Assembly (NCBI RefSeq): GCF_030268065.1
Contig: NZ_BSDD01000001.1
Coordinates: 620,001 to 684,000, forward strand
DNA: 64,000 bases
Direction: 5' to 3'
DNA from: Geothrix rubra
GTDB lineage: Bacteria; Acidobacteriota; Holophagae; Holophagales; Holophagaceae
Of the stretch, positions 51,804 to 59,881 are shown piece by piece. The stretch's first letter is position 1, and each line of letters starts with the position of its first letter. The position numbers and the translations under genes were made by a program. The notes under the pieces were generated by a model. The model saw nothing but the letters and a program-made list of their open reading frames with translations. It was not told where the DNA came from and did not search any database.

Positions 51804-53612
51804 CTAGTCCATCGGCAGGCTGAACCTGACGCGGGTGCCCCTGGCCGTGTTCTCGATCTCGATGGTGCCCCGGTAGGCCCCGATCAGCTGGGCGCAGGCC
51901 GGCAGGCCGGCTCCGGGCTGACGCCCCGGGGAGGCGGCCTGGGGCCTCAGTTCCGAGAAGGGTTCGAAGGCTCTGGCCAGCGCCTCAGAGGAAACCGGAC
52001 CGCCTTCGTCCTCGAGTTCCAACCGGAAATGGCTCTGGCCGCCCCAGGTGCGGAGCTGGAAGCCCGCTGCGGTGCCTCCCAGGGCGTGGGCCGCCAGATA
52101 CCCCAGGATGTCGGCGAAATCCTGGTAGACCCCGAAGAGGAGGTCCCGGCTGGCCTGGAAGTTCAGCGCCATGCCCGCCTCCAGGGGAAGGCTGCCCTCG
52201 GCCTTCATCAGGTCGAGTTCCTGCCGGATGAGGCCATGCAGGTGGATCCATTCGGGGGTGGCGGCCCGGCCCTGCCCGGCCCGCCGGAGCAGGGCCCCGA
52301 CAAAGCCTTCCACCTCCTCGATGGCGGCCTGGATCCGCCCCATGGAGAGGTGGCATTCCACCCGCTCCTCCTGTGGGGGGACATCCGGCCGGTCCATGTA
52401 GTCCTTCAGGACGACCGTCTCCAGCTGGAGGACCTTCACCGGGGCCTGGAGCCGCTGGGCCATGTTGGTGAAGAGGGAGCCGAGGGCGGCGTCCCGTTCC
52501 TGGGCCCCAAGGGCCTTCTGGGCCTTCTGCAGGTCCACGTAGGCCACCTCCAGGCGCTCATAGCTGGTACCCAGGGCCCGGCTGGTCTCGTCGAGGTTGT
52601 GGATCAGCTCCGCGTTCTCCAGGCAGACCTGCACCAGGCCCGCATGGAGGGCCGCATGCTCGGACTCGAAGGGAAGGAAGGCCTTCTCCCGGGACGCCGC
52701 CAGGAAGCCCCAGAGCCCCTCCCGGCCGGATTCCCCATGGAGCGGGAGGAGCAGCCCTTCGGACCGGTGGTCCCAGTACCCGGCCTCGGCCCCTGGCTCC
52801 CAGAGCGGGGACTGGCGCAGGTCGCGGCCCGAGAGGGAGGTCCCCCGGGGAAGGCCGGCCATCCTCAGGACCAAGGGATGGTCCGCGGCAAGGACCGGGG
52901 CCTCGCGGCACCCCTCGGAATCGCGGGAGGTGCCCTGGAAATAGCCCCCGCTCGGGTGGATGCGGTAGGCCGAGAGGCGGTCCAGGCCAAGGTCCTCGCC
53001 CAGCTGGTCGAGGATCCGGACGAGGATGCCCGAAGCCTCCCGCATGGGGATGATGTCCCGGCTCAGGGCCAGGAGCCGCGAGAGCAGCCGATTCCGGTGC
53101 TCCAGGGCGGCCTGGGCCTCCAGGAGCTTCTGGTTCGCTTCCTGGGCCTGCCGCAGCTGGGTTTCGAGATGCTCCACCACCTGCTGGCTGAACTGCCGGA
53201 GGGCCGCGCCCTCCCGTCCCTGCTCGAGCCGGTCGCGGTGGCCGCCGAAGTAGGCCTCCACCTGGCCCACGAACAGGAAGGGGTCGATGGGCTTGGAGAT
53301 GAACCCGTCGCACCCCGTCACCAGGGCCGTCTCCCGGTCGCTCCGCATGGTCTTGGCGGTGAGGGCCACGATCAGGAGGCCCTCCAGGCCCGGATCCTGC
53401 CGCAGTTTCGTGGCCACCTCGAAGCCCGAGAGCCCGGGCAGGTTGATGTCGAGCAGGACCAGATCCGGCTTGAGCGTGGAAGCCATCTCGCAGCCCTTCA
53501 GCCCATCCTCGGCCCAGTGCATCTCGTAGCCCGCCTGGGACAGCAGCCGCTGGACCAGGCGCCAGTTCATGGCGTTGTCCTCGATGCAGAGGATCCGGTT
53601 TCCGGAATTCAT
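51804..53612 (-). CDS. receiver-GAF-degenerate kinase protein
   Basis: A 602-residue signalling protein. Residues 1-125 are a receiver with Glu11-Asp12, Asp55 in LVLLDINLPGLSG, ALTAKTM and ISKPIDPF. A coiled coil (about 140-175) leads into a GAF-like domain (about 185-340). A second coiled coil is followed by a histidine-kinase-like region in which the expected H-E-x-x-x-P box reads TNMAQRLQAPVKVLQ, without His. The C-terminal ATPase-like part has EDEGGPVSSEALARAFEPF and PGAGLPACAQLIGAYRG but no clear N box. It probably acts as phosphate-controlled adaptor. Its ATG overlaps the stop of the upstream sensor kinase gene, its likely partner. Confidence 0.82.
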   Translation of the reverse strand: MNSGNRILCIEDNAMNWRLVQRLLSQAGYEMHWAEDGLKGCEMASTLKPDLVLLDINLPGLSGFEVATKLRQDPGLEGLLIVALTAKTMRSDRETALVTGCDGFISKPIDPFLFVGQVEAYFGGHRDRLEQGREGAALRQFSQQVVEHLETQLRQAQEANQKLLEAQAALEHRNRLLSRLLALSRDIIPMREASGILVRILDQLGEDLGLDRLSAYRIHPSGGYFQGTSRDSEGCREAPVLAADHPLVLRMAGLPRGTSLSGRDLRQSPLWEPGAEAGYWDHRSEGLLLPLHGESGREGLWGFLAASREKAFLPFESEHAALHAGLVQVCLENAELIHNLDETSRALGTSYERLEVAYVDLQKAQKALGAQERDAALGSLFTNMAQRLQAPVKVLQLETVVLKDYMDRPDVPPQEERVECHLSMGRIQAAIEEVEGFVGALLRRAGQGRAATPEWIHLHGLIRQELDLMKAEGSLPLEAGMALNFQASRDLLFGVYQDFADILGYLAAHALGGTAAGFQLRTWGGQSHFRLELEDEGGPVSSEALARAFEPFSELRPQAASPGRQPGAGLPACAQLIGAYRGTIEIENTARGTRVRFSLPMD

Positions 53613-55279
53613 TCCGCGCCCTCCTCAAGCACGGGCATTTCCACCATGAAGGTACTCCCGCTGCCCTTCCGGCTGGTGGCCGAGATCCGCCCGTGCATGA
53701 GCCCCATGAACCGCTGGGAGATGGCCAGCCCCAGCCCCGTGCCGCCGAACCGGCGGGTGATGCTGCCGTCCACCTGCTGGAAGGGCTTGAACAGCCGGCC
53801 CAGCTCCTCCTCCGTCATGCCGATCCCCGAATCCTCGATCCGCACCTGGAACGCACCCCCGGAACACCCTGCGAGGATGCGGACCACACCCTCCTCGGTG
53901 AACTTGATGGCGTTCCCCACCAGGTTCGTGAAGACCTGCCGGAGCCGGTCCCGGTCGCCCATCACCCGCACGCCCGCCTCGGGCCGCACGAATTCCAGCC
54001 GGATCGGGCGCTCCTGGATCAGTCCAGCGGCCATGGCCTTGACTTCGTCCAGCAGCTGGACAGGGTCCACCGCCTCCAGTTCCAGTTCCATCTTCCCCGC
54101 CTCGATCTTCGAGAGGTCCAGGATGGAGTCGATGAGCCCCAGCAGGGCCCTCCCGTTCTGGTAGATGATTTGGAGATCCTCCCTGGCCTCCTGGGGCAGG
54201 CGCCCGGAGGGATCCTGCATGAGCATCCCCGAGAAGCCGATGATGGCGTTCAGGGGAGTGCGGAGCTCGTGGCTCATGTTCGCCAGGAACTCGTCCTTCA
54301 GATGGTCCACCTCCTTCAGCTTCTGGTAGCTGACCAGCAGGTTCTCGTTCAGCTCCTGCAGTTCCCGGGTCTTCTCGCGGACCTTCTCCTCAAGGGTGCT
54401 GGCCCAGGCCCGCAGCTCCGTGCGGCTCTGCTCCAGTCCGCGGGTGCGTTCCTGCACCAGCTGCTCGAGGTTGGCCCGGATCTCCTCCAGTTCCCAGATG
54501 GTCTCCATCAGCTGCCGGGTCCGCTCCTGGACGCGGTATTCCAGCAGACGGTTCTGCCGCTCGATCTCGTCCCGGGACAACCGCAGCTTGTCCGTCATCA
54601 CCGCGAAGGAATGGCTGAGGTCCTCGATCTCGTCCCGGGTCGTCACATGGAGGGACACGGCCTCGAGGTTCCCCTGGGCCACCTTCTGGGCGGCCTCCGT
54701 CAGCTGGATCACCGGCCGGAGGTACCGGTTCGAGAGCAGGATGGCCACCGCGATGCCCAGGACGAGGGTGACCAGACCCACCGCGAGGCTGGAGCGGATG
54801 TTGTCCCGCACCGCCCTCTGGGTGCCCTCCGTGGTGAAACCGAGCACCAGCGTTCCCACCTTGTCGGCCCGCGGCTCCTCGTAGAAGACCGGCGCCACGG
54901 CCACCAGCATCCCCTCGGACCGCCGGTTGAAGGTGCGGGAGACGCCATCCTTCAGCACATAGGACGAGGCCCACTCGGGAGTGGTGGGGGTGCTGTCCAA
55001 CGATTCGCCGCCCGCCCCGAAGACGGCGCTGAACCGGAAGGCCGGGATGTTCTGCACGCCCTGGAGCACCTTGGCGATGTCCCTGGGGTTGTTCGCGCTC
55101 ACGGCCGGGCTCAGCGCGTAGCTGGCGGTTTCGGCCACCTGCCGGGCGCTCAGCTCCGCCTGAGCCATGATCTGCTGCTCCACCCAGCGGGGGTAGTAGA
55201 GCAGGTTGAACGAGATGAACGACAGGACCAGCACGCTGATGACAGCGCTCAGCTTGGTCTTGATGGAGAGGCGGTACAT
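53609..55279 (-). CDS. membrane sensor histidine kinase
   Basis: A 556-residue kinase. The first membrane helix is at about residues 9-28, an extracytoplasmic domain covers about 30-165, and the second helix (SLAVGLVTLVLGIAVAILLS) precedes a HAMP domain (RYLRPVIQLTEAAQKVAQGN). A long coiled coil (about 240-330) leads to HisKA with the phosphoacceptor His in EFLANMSHELRTPLNAIIGF. HATPase motifs are QVFTNLVGNAIKFTEEG (N), IEDSGIGMTEEEL (G1), FKPFQQVDGS (F) and GGTGLGLAISQRF (G2). It overlaps by 4 bases the response-regulator-like gene that follows. Confidence 0.92.
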   Translation of the reverse strand: MYRLSIKTKLSAVISVLVLSFISFNLLYYPRWVEQQIMAQAELSARQVAETASYALSPAVSANNPRDIAKVLQGVQNIPAFRFSAVFGAGGESLDSTPTTPEWASSYVLKDGVSRTFNRRSEGMLVAVAPVFYEEPRADKVGTLVLGFTTEGTQRAVRDNIRSSLAVGLVTLVLGIAVAILLSNRYLRPVIQLTEAAQKVAQGNLEAVSLHVTTRDEIEDLSHSFAVMTDKLRLSRDEIERQNRLLEYRVQERTRQLMETIWELEEIRANLEQLVQERTRGLEQSRTELRAWASTLEEKVREKTRELQELNENLLVSYQKLKEVDHLKDEFLANMSHELRTPLNAIIGFSGMLMQDPSGRLPQEAREDLQIIYQNGRALLGLIDSILDLSKIEAGKMELELEAVDPVQLLDEVKAMAAGLIQERPIRLEFVRPEAGVRVMGDRDRLRQVFTNLVGNAIKFTEEGVVRILAGCSGGAFQVRIEDSGIGMTEEELGRLFKPFQQVDGSITRRFGGTGLGLAISQRFMGLMHGRISATSRKGSGSTFMVEMPVLEEGAE

Positions 55280-55321
55280 GCGGGGCCCGGGAAGCTGGCA
55301 CTAGGCTAGCATCCCGCCCGG

Positions 55322-57871
55322 CTAGAGCTTGAAGAGGTTTACCTCGCGGTTGAGCATGTGGACCTGCACGCTCAGCTGCTCCACGTAGCCGCTGGAGGCC
55401 TCGATGGCCCCTTCGCTCTCCACGGCCTTCCCGAGGACGCGGTTCATGGTCTCCTTCAGGGACAGCACATGCTCCTCCTGGCGGGCCAGGATCTCGTGGA
55501 GGTTCGAGGCCAGGGTCCTCACCTGCTCGGTGGCCTTCGCGATCTCGTCACTGCCGGCGCTCTGCTCCTTGGTGGAGTCCCGGACCACGCTGGTGGCCTC
55601 CTGGACGTTCATGGCCAGGGAGAGGATGTAGTTGCTGGTCTGCTGCTGCTCATCGATGACCGATCGGATGGTCTCCACCTGAGTGTGGATGTTCCGGTTG
55701 GCCTCATGGATGAGCGCCGCCTGGCCGGCTTGCTGGAGGGTCTCGGTGAGGATGCTCTCCACCACGCTGTTCGTCTCGCTCACGGATTCGAGGATGGCCT
55801 GGAGGGCCTCTTCGCTCTGGCCCACGGAATCCGAGCCGTCCCGGACGGCGTCCAGGCCCAGCTCCACCTGCTGGTAGGCCTTCCGGATCTCGGCCTGGAG
55901 GGTCCCGATGATCTGCTGGATGTCGCGCGTGGAGCGGCCCGTCTGCTCGGAGAGCAGCTTGATCTCGTCGGCCACCACCGAGAATCCCTTGGCCTGTCCC
56001 TCCCCTCCCGCTCCGCCCTGGGCGGCGATGATGGCTGCGTTGAGGGCGAGCATGTTGGTCTGCTGCGTGTGTTCGCCGATGTAGTCGAGGATCTTGGCGA
56101 TGTCGGCGCCGAGCTGGAGGAGGGTCTTCGTGGTGCTGTGGAAGTCCTGCACCACCCGTTCGATGACCTGCATCTTCTCGCGGTTCCTGGCCACGAGTTC
56201 CATCCCGCGGGCGGCGTTGTGGATCACCTTCTTGGCGTAGCGCTGGGCGATCTTCACGCTGTCGTCGATGGCGGAGGTGCTCTGCTCCAGGTTCTCGGCG
56301 AATTCCTTGGTGTGCTCGGCATGGGCCGCCAGGTGGTCCACGTTCTTGCCCACGTTCTTGATGGCCGTATCGAAGTCGCGGATGGCCGAGGTGATGCCCT
56401 CCACCACCATCAGGAGCTCGTCCATGCTCTGGTTGATCTGCTGCACGGTGGCCGCCATCTCGACGATGGTGGTGTTGGTGCTCTCGGAGGCCAGACTCAG
56501 CTCCATGGAACTGGCGCTGATCCCGATGGAGGTCTCGGAGAGGTCGTTGATCTCCTCGTGGAAGGTCTCAATGAGTTCGCGCTGCCCCTGGCTGGACTGG
56601 CGGACCCCATCCGCGGACTCCCGGATGGCCGTGGCCGCCTTGGCCAGGTCGCGGCTGGCGGAGCGGATCTGCACCACCATGCCCCGGAGACTGGCCGCCA
56701 TGCGGCCGAAGCCATGGGCGAGGACCTCCACCTCGTCGTCGCTGTAGACCGCCTCCAGCGTATCGATGCGCCCCTCGCCCACCCGCTGGGCGTTGCGGCT
56801 GAGGAGGAGGATGGGTTGCTGGACGTCCCGGAGGATCAGGCGGATGAGGTAGGTGAAGAAGAGGGCGCCGCCGATCAGCAGGACGATGTTGGGCCGGAGG
56901 GCCTTCCAGACGGCATCCGCGTACTCCCGTTCGGGAATGACGGCCCGCAGTTCGGATCCGTCCGGAAGCGGCTGCACCACGAGGATGTCCGCGGCCCCGG
57001 CGACCTTGAGGCCCGAACCGAGCAGCGCTCCGCCCTTGGATTCGGGAAGTTTCAGGGAGACGCCCCCGCCGGCCCCCAGCTTGAGGGTGCCCAGGAAGGC
57101 CGTCATGTCATCGGGCGTGGTGTTCATCTCCTGCACGAAGGCCACCGAATCCGCCAGATTCGCCAGCTCCTTGCTCGCGTAGCTGGTCACCTTCGCCCGG
57201 ATGGAGGTCTGCAGGGTGAGCCCCGAGACAAGGATGGACAGCACCAGCACGCCCACCATGATCCCCAGCACCCCGAAGCCGAACTTGGACCGGAGGCCGG
57301 CCCGGAACCGGGAATAGGATTCGTTGAAGCCCTCCTGCCCGGCCAGGATCCGGAACACCCGCATGAGGTTCTGCTTGGCCAGGAAGTAGTGCGCGATGGA
57401 TCCCATCATCGCCAGATCCAGGAAGATGCCCATGGTGGCGAAGCTGATCCAGATGCTCTGGCGGAGGTAGAGCTTCAGCCAGAGGTAGGTGAGGGCCGAC
57501 AGGCAGATCCCCACGTAGAGGGTGAGCATGGAGGTCGACTGGGGGAACCGCGTCAGGGGTCGGTAGAGATCGGGGCCCAGGGTCCGCTCCTCCAGGGTGC
57601 GGCGAAGCCCCTGCAGGTGGAGCAGGGACGCGCCTGCGCAGATGGCCAGGATCAGCAGGGTCCAGGTCGCCCCCCCAAGGGTGTACCGGAATCCCGGCGG
57701 GGCCGAGAAGTAGAACAGGAGGGCGGCCACCAGGAACACCCCGCACCAGACCAGCACAGCCGCCTTCCGCGACCGCCCCAGGACGAGGCGGAGCGTCTCC
57801 GGCGCCAGCAGGGTCGGCGCCGCGGCCTTGAACTCAGGCCGGGGTCCAGAAATGGAATCGGGCTGCACCAT
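55322..57871 (-). CDS. methyl-accepting chemotaxis protein with six membrane helices
   Basis: An 849-residue chemoreceptor. Four hydrophobic helices lie at about residues 32-150 and a fifth near 190. A small extracytoplasmic domain (about 205-310) is followed by a sixth helix (IVLLIGGALFFTYLIRLI) and HAMP. A long signalling coiled coil has the hairpin tip THQQTNMLALNAAIIAAQGG-type sequence, then EGQAKGFSVVADEIKLLSEQT; the usual AGE of the tip is replaced by a longer Gly-rich stretch. The ATG at 57871 overlaps rsmD by 38 bases, and its ribosome-binding site is weak, so the start is uncertain. It probably feeds CheA and CheW encoded upstream. Confidence 0.88.
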   Translation of the reverse strand: MVQPDSISGPRPEFKAAAPTLLAPETLRLVLGRSRKAAVLVWCGVFLVAALLFYFSAPPGFRYTLGGATWTLLILAICAGASLLHLQGLRRTLEERTLGPDLYRPLTRFPQSTSMLTLYVGICLSALTYLWLKLYLRQSIWISFATMGIFLDLAMMGSIAHYFLAKQNLMRVFRILAGQEGFNESYSRFRAGLRSKFGFGVLGIMVGVLVLSILVSGLTLQTSIRAKVTSYASKELANLADSVAFVQEMNTTPDDMTAFLGTLKLGAGGGVSLKLPESKGGALLGSGLKVAGAADILVVQPLPDGSELRAVIPEREYADAVWKALRPNIVLLIGGALFFTYLIRLILRDVQQPILLLSRNAQRVGEGRIDTLEAVYSDDEVEVLAHGFGRMAASLRGMVVQIRSASRDLAKAATAIRESADGVRQSSQGQRELIETFHEEINDLSETSIGISASSMELSLASESTNTTIVEMAATVQQINQSMDELLMVVEGITSAIRDFDTAIKNVGKNVDHLAAHAEHTKEFAENLEQSTSAIDDSVKIAQRYAKKVIHNAARGMELVARNREKMQVIERVVQDFHSTTKTLLQLGADIAKILDYIGEHTQQTNMLALNAAIIAAQGGAGGEGQAKGFSVVADEIKLLSEQTGRSTRDIQQIIGTLQAEIRKAYQQVELGLDAVRDGSDSVGQSEEALQAILESVSETNSVVESILTETLQQAGQAALIHEANRNIHTQVETIRSVIDEQQQTSNYILSLAMNVQEATSVVRDSTKEQSAGSDEIAKATEQVRTLASNLHEILARQEEHVLSLKETMNRVLGKAVESEGAIEASSGYVEQLSVQVHMLNREVNLFKL

Positions 57872-58364
57872 ACTCGCGTGTTTCGGCCAGTTCCCAGCCC
57901 GGCTGAAATTCCAGCGCGGTTTTCCGATCCGTCTCGAAGACCAGGACACCCGCCGGGGCGACCCAGGACCGCAGCCGGGCCGCCAGGGCGGTCCACATCC
58001 CGGGCGCCAGTTCGTAGGGGGGATCCAGGAAAAGGACCGCCTGGCCCTGGAAATCCCCGGATTCCGTGCGCAGGACGTCCCTCCGGAGGAGGACCAGGTC
58101 CGTGCCCTCCGCGTTCCGGCGGAGGCAGGACCAGCCCGGCTCGGCCACCTCCAGGCAGGTCACCGGGGCGTACCCCCGCGACAGGGCCTCCAGCCCCGCG
58201 GCCCCGGTCCCCGCACAGAGGTCCAGGAAGGGCCCCATGGGCCAGCGCTGGAGGATGGAGAACAGGGCCTCCCGGGCCCGGTCCGAGGTCGGGCGGACCC
58301 GCAGGTCCTGCGGGGGGGGAGCCGCGAGCCTCCGCCCCCTCAAGGTTCCCGCGATGATGCGCAT
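57834..58364 (-). CDS. rsmD: 16S rRNA (guanine(966)-N2)-methyltransferase
   Basis: A 176-residue SAM-dependent methyltransferase that modifies G966 of 16S rRNA during 30S assembly. MRIIAGTLRGRRLAAPP and RPTSDRAREALFSIL are the RsmD N-terminal signatures. FLDLCAGTGAAGLEALSRG is the SAM loop, and the catalytic motif is LFLDPPYEL (DPPY). Its start at 58364 is just after fabH; a longer open frame upstream runs antiframe through fabH and is rejected. It is embedded between fabH and the chemoreceptor gene. Confidence 0.92.
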   Translation of the reverse strand: MRIIAGTLRGRRLAAPPPQDLRVRPTSDRAREALFSILQRWPMGPFLDLCAGTGAAGLEALSRGYAPVTCLEVAEPGWSCLRRNAEGTDLVLLRRDVLRTESGDFQGQAVLFLDPPYELAPGMWTALAARLRSWVAPAGVLVFETDRKTALEFQPGWELAETREYGAARFHFWTPA

Positions 58365-58378
58365 GGCGTTCCTCTGGC

Positions 58379-59380
58379 TCAGTAGGCCCAGCGCAGGAGG
58401 GTGGAACCCCAGGTGAAGCCTGCTCCGAAGGCGGACAGGATCACGTGGTCGCCCTTGGCCAGCCGCTTCTCCTCCACCGCCTGGTGGAGGGCCGTGGGAA
58501 TGGTGGCGGTGGTGGTGTTGGCATAGCGGTCGATGTTCACCATCATGCGGGCGGGATCCAGTTCCAGGCGCTTGGCTGCGGCATCCATGATGCGGATGTT
58601 GGCCTGGTGGGGCACGAACAGCTTCAGGTCCTCGCCCTTCAGGCCGTTCCGGTCCAGAAGCAGACGGCTGTTGTCCGCCATCTCCCGCACCGCGTTCTTG
58701 AAGACCTCGCTGCCGGCCTGGTGGATGGTGTGTTCCTTGTTCGCCACGGTCTCGGCGGTGGCGGGCTTGAGGGAACCGCCGGCGGGCATGTAGAGGAAGC
58801 AGCCGCCCGAACCGTCCACCTTGTGCTCGAAGTCCAGGATGCCGAGGCCCTCCTCGACCCGTTCGACGATCACGGCGCCCGCGCCGTCGCCGAAGAGGAC
58901 GGCCGTGGTCCGGTCCTCCTTGTTGATGATGGTGGACATGATGTCCACGCCCACCACCGCGGCCCGCTTGATGCCGCCGGCGGCCACCAGGCTCGAGGCC
59001 GTGGTGAGGGCGTAGAGGAAGCCGGAGCAGGCGGCGTTCAGGTCGAACCCGAAGGCGTTGGTGGCGCCGACCATGTCCTGGATCCGGCAGGCGGTGGCCG
59101 GGAAGAGGGTGTCGGGGGTGACGGTGGTGACGAGGATGAGGTCCAGGTCGGAAGCCTTGATCCCGCGGTTCTCGAGGGCCATCTTCAGGGCCGGGGCCCC
59201 CAGGTGGGACGCGCCCGTGCCGGGTTCGACCCAGCGGCGCTCCCGGATGCCGGTGCGGGTGCGGATCCATTCGTCGTTGGTGTCCAGGATCTTGGACAGG
59301 TCGTCGTTGGTGACCACCTTCGGCGGGAAGCACTGCCCAGTGGCGGTGATGCCCACAGGGGCGAGAAGGCGACGATTCAA
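58379..59380 (-). CDS. fabH: beta-ketoacyl-ACP synthase III
   Basis: FabH (about 333 residues) starts fatty-acid synthesis by condensing acetyl-CoA with malonyl-ACP. The N-terminal GITATGQCFPPKVVTNDDLS, TGIRERRW, the nucleophile Cys in FDLNAACSGFLYAL, FGDGAGAVIVE, the His in FVPHQANIRIMDAAA, the Asn in NIDRYANTTTATIP, and SAFGAGFTWGS are present. The start is a TTG with GGAGG 5 bases upstream (GGAGGCTCCC TTG AAT CGT); a second TTG 15 bases upstream would add 5 residues. It lies between cheW and rsmD, an unusual setting for a fatty-acid gene. Confidence 0.94.
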   Translation of the reverse strand: MNRRLLAPVGITATGQCFPPKVVTNDDLSKILDTNDEWIRTRTGIRERRWVEPGTGASHLGAPALKMALENRGIKASDLDLILVTTVTPDTLFPATACRIQDMVGATNAFGFDLNAACSGFLYALTTASSLVAAGGIKRAAVVGVDIMSTIINKEDRTTAVLFGDGAGAVIVERVEEGLGILDFEHKVDGSGGCFLYMPAGGSLKPATAETVANKEHTIHQAGSEVFKNAVREMADNSRLLLDRNGLKGEDLKLFVPHQANIRIMDAAAKRLELDPARMMVNIDRYANTTTATIPTALHQAVEEKRLAKGDHVILSAFGAGFTWGSTLLRWAY

Positions 59381-59446
59381 GGGAGCCTCCGGCAAAGAAC
59401 TCCCATCATCGCATGATTGGCCCTTCCGGTCAGTCCTGGAGCGCGC

Positions 59447-59881
59447 TCAGCGCCCCGCGCGACGCTGATGCAGCCAGTCGATCAGCTTGTCGGAATCCAG
59501 GAGCGGCAGCGGCGGGCCCTCGACGACACAGGCGCAGACCATGAAGGGCGCCCAGGGATCGGCGCCGGGAGGTTCCACCTTCAGGTTCTCGCGTCCGCCC
59601 TCCAGGGCGCCGGAGAGGAACTCCAGCGGCAGGGCGAGGCGTCGCTTGAGGATGGCCATGGCCACGGTCGGCCGGGCGGGAGCGGTCTCGCCCGGGAGCG
59701 CGGCCCAGTCCAGCACCGGGAGGAATTCACCCTGGTGGAGGATCACCCCGGCAATGCCGGGCAGCGGCCCCGGCAGCGGCGCGATGGGGCCCGCAGGCAG
59801 GACCTCGACCAGGTCGGAGGCCGCCAGCAGGAGATCCCGGCTGACAGCTCGGGCCAGGAGGAGGATGCCCTGGTCAGGCAT
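59447..59881 (-). CDS. cheW: CheW-like chemotaxis coupling protein
   Basis: A 144-residue single-domain CheW. LLLAASDLVEVLPAGPIAPLP and GIAGVILHQGEFLPVLDWAALPG match the first half of the CheW SH3-like fold. The final strands are LPLEFLSGALEGGRENL and LPLLDSDKLIDWL. CheW couples receptors to CheA at the signalling arrays. It overlaps the end of cheA by 8 bases. It is divergent from E. coli CheW, and the N-terminal strand region is short. Confidence 0.85.
   Translation of the reverse strand: MPDQGILLLARAVSRDLLLAASDLVEVLPAGPIAPLPGPLPGIAGVILHQGEFLPVLDWAALPGETAPARPTVAMAILKRRLALPLEFLSGALEGGRENLKVEPPGADPWAPFMVCACVVEGPPLPLLDSDKLIDWLHQRRAGR

Noticed and set aside
55358-58357. A 999-codon plus-strand frame opposite the chemoreceptor and rsmD
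   Set aside because: The minus strand shows conserved MCP and RsmD motifs; the plus frame is antisense artefact.
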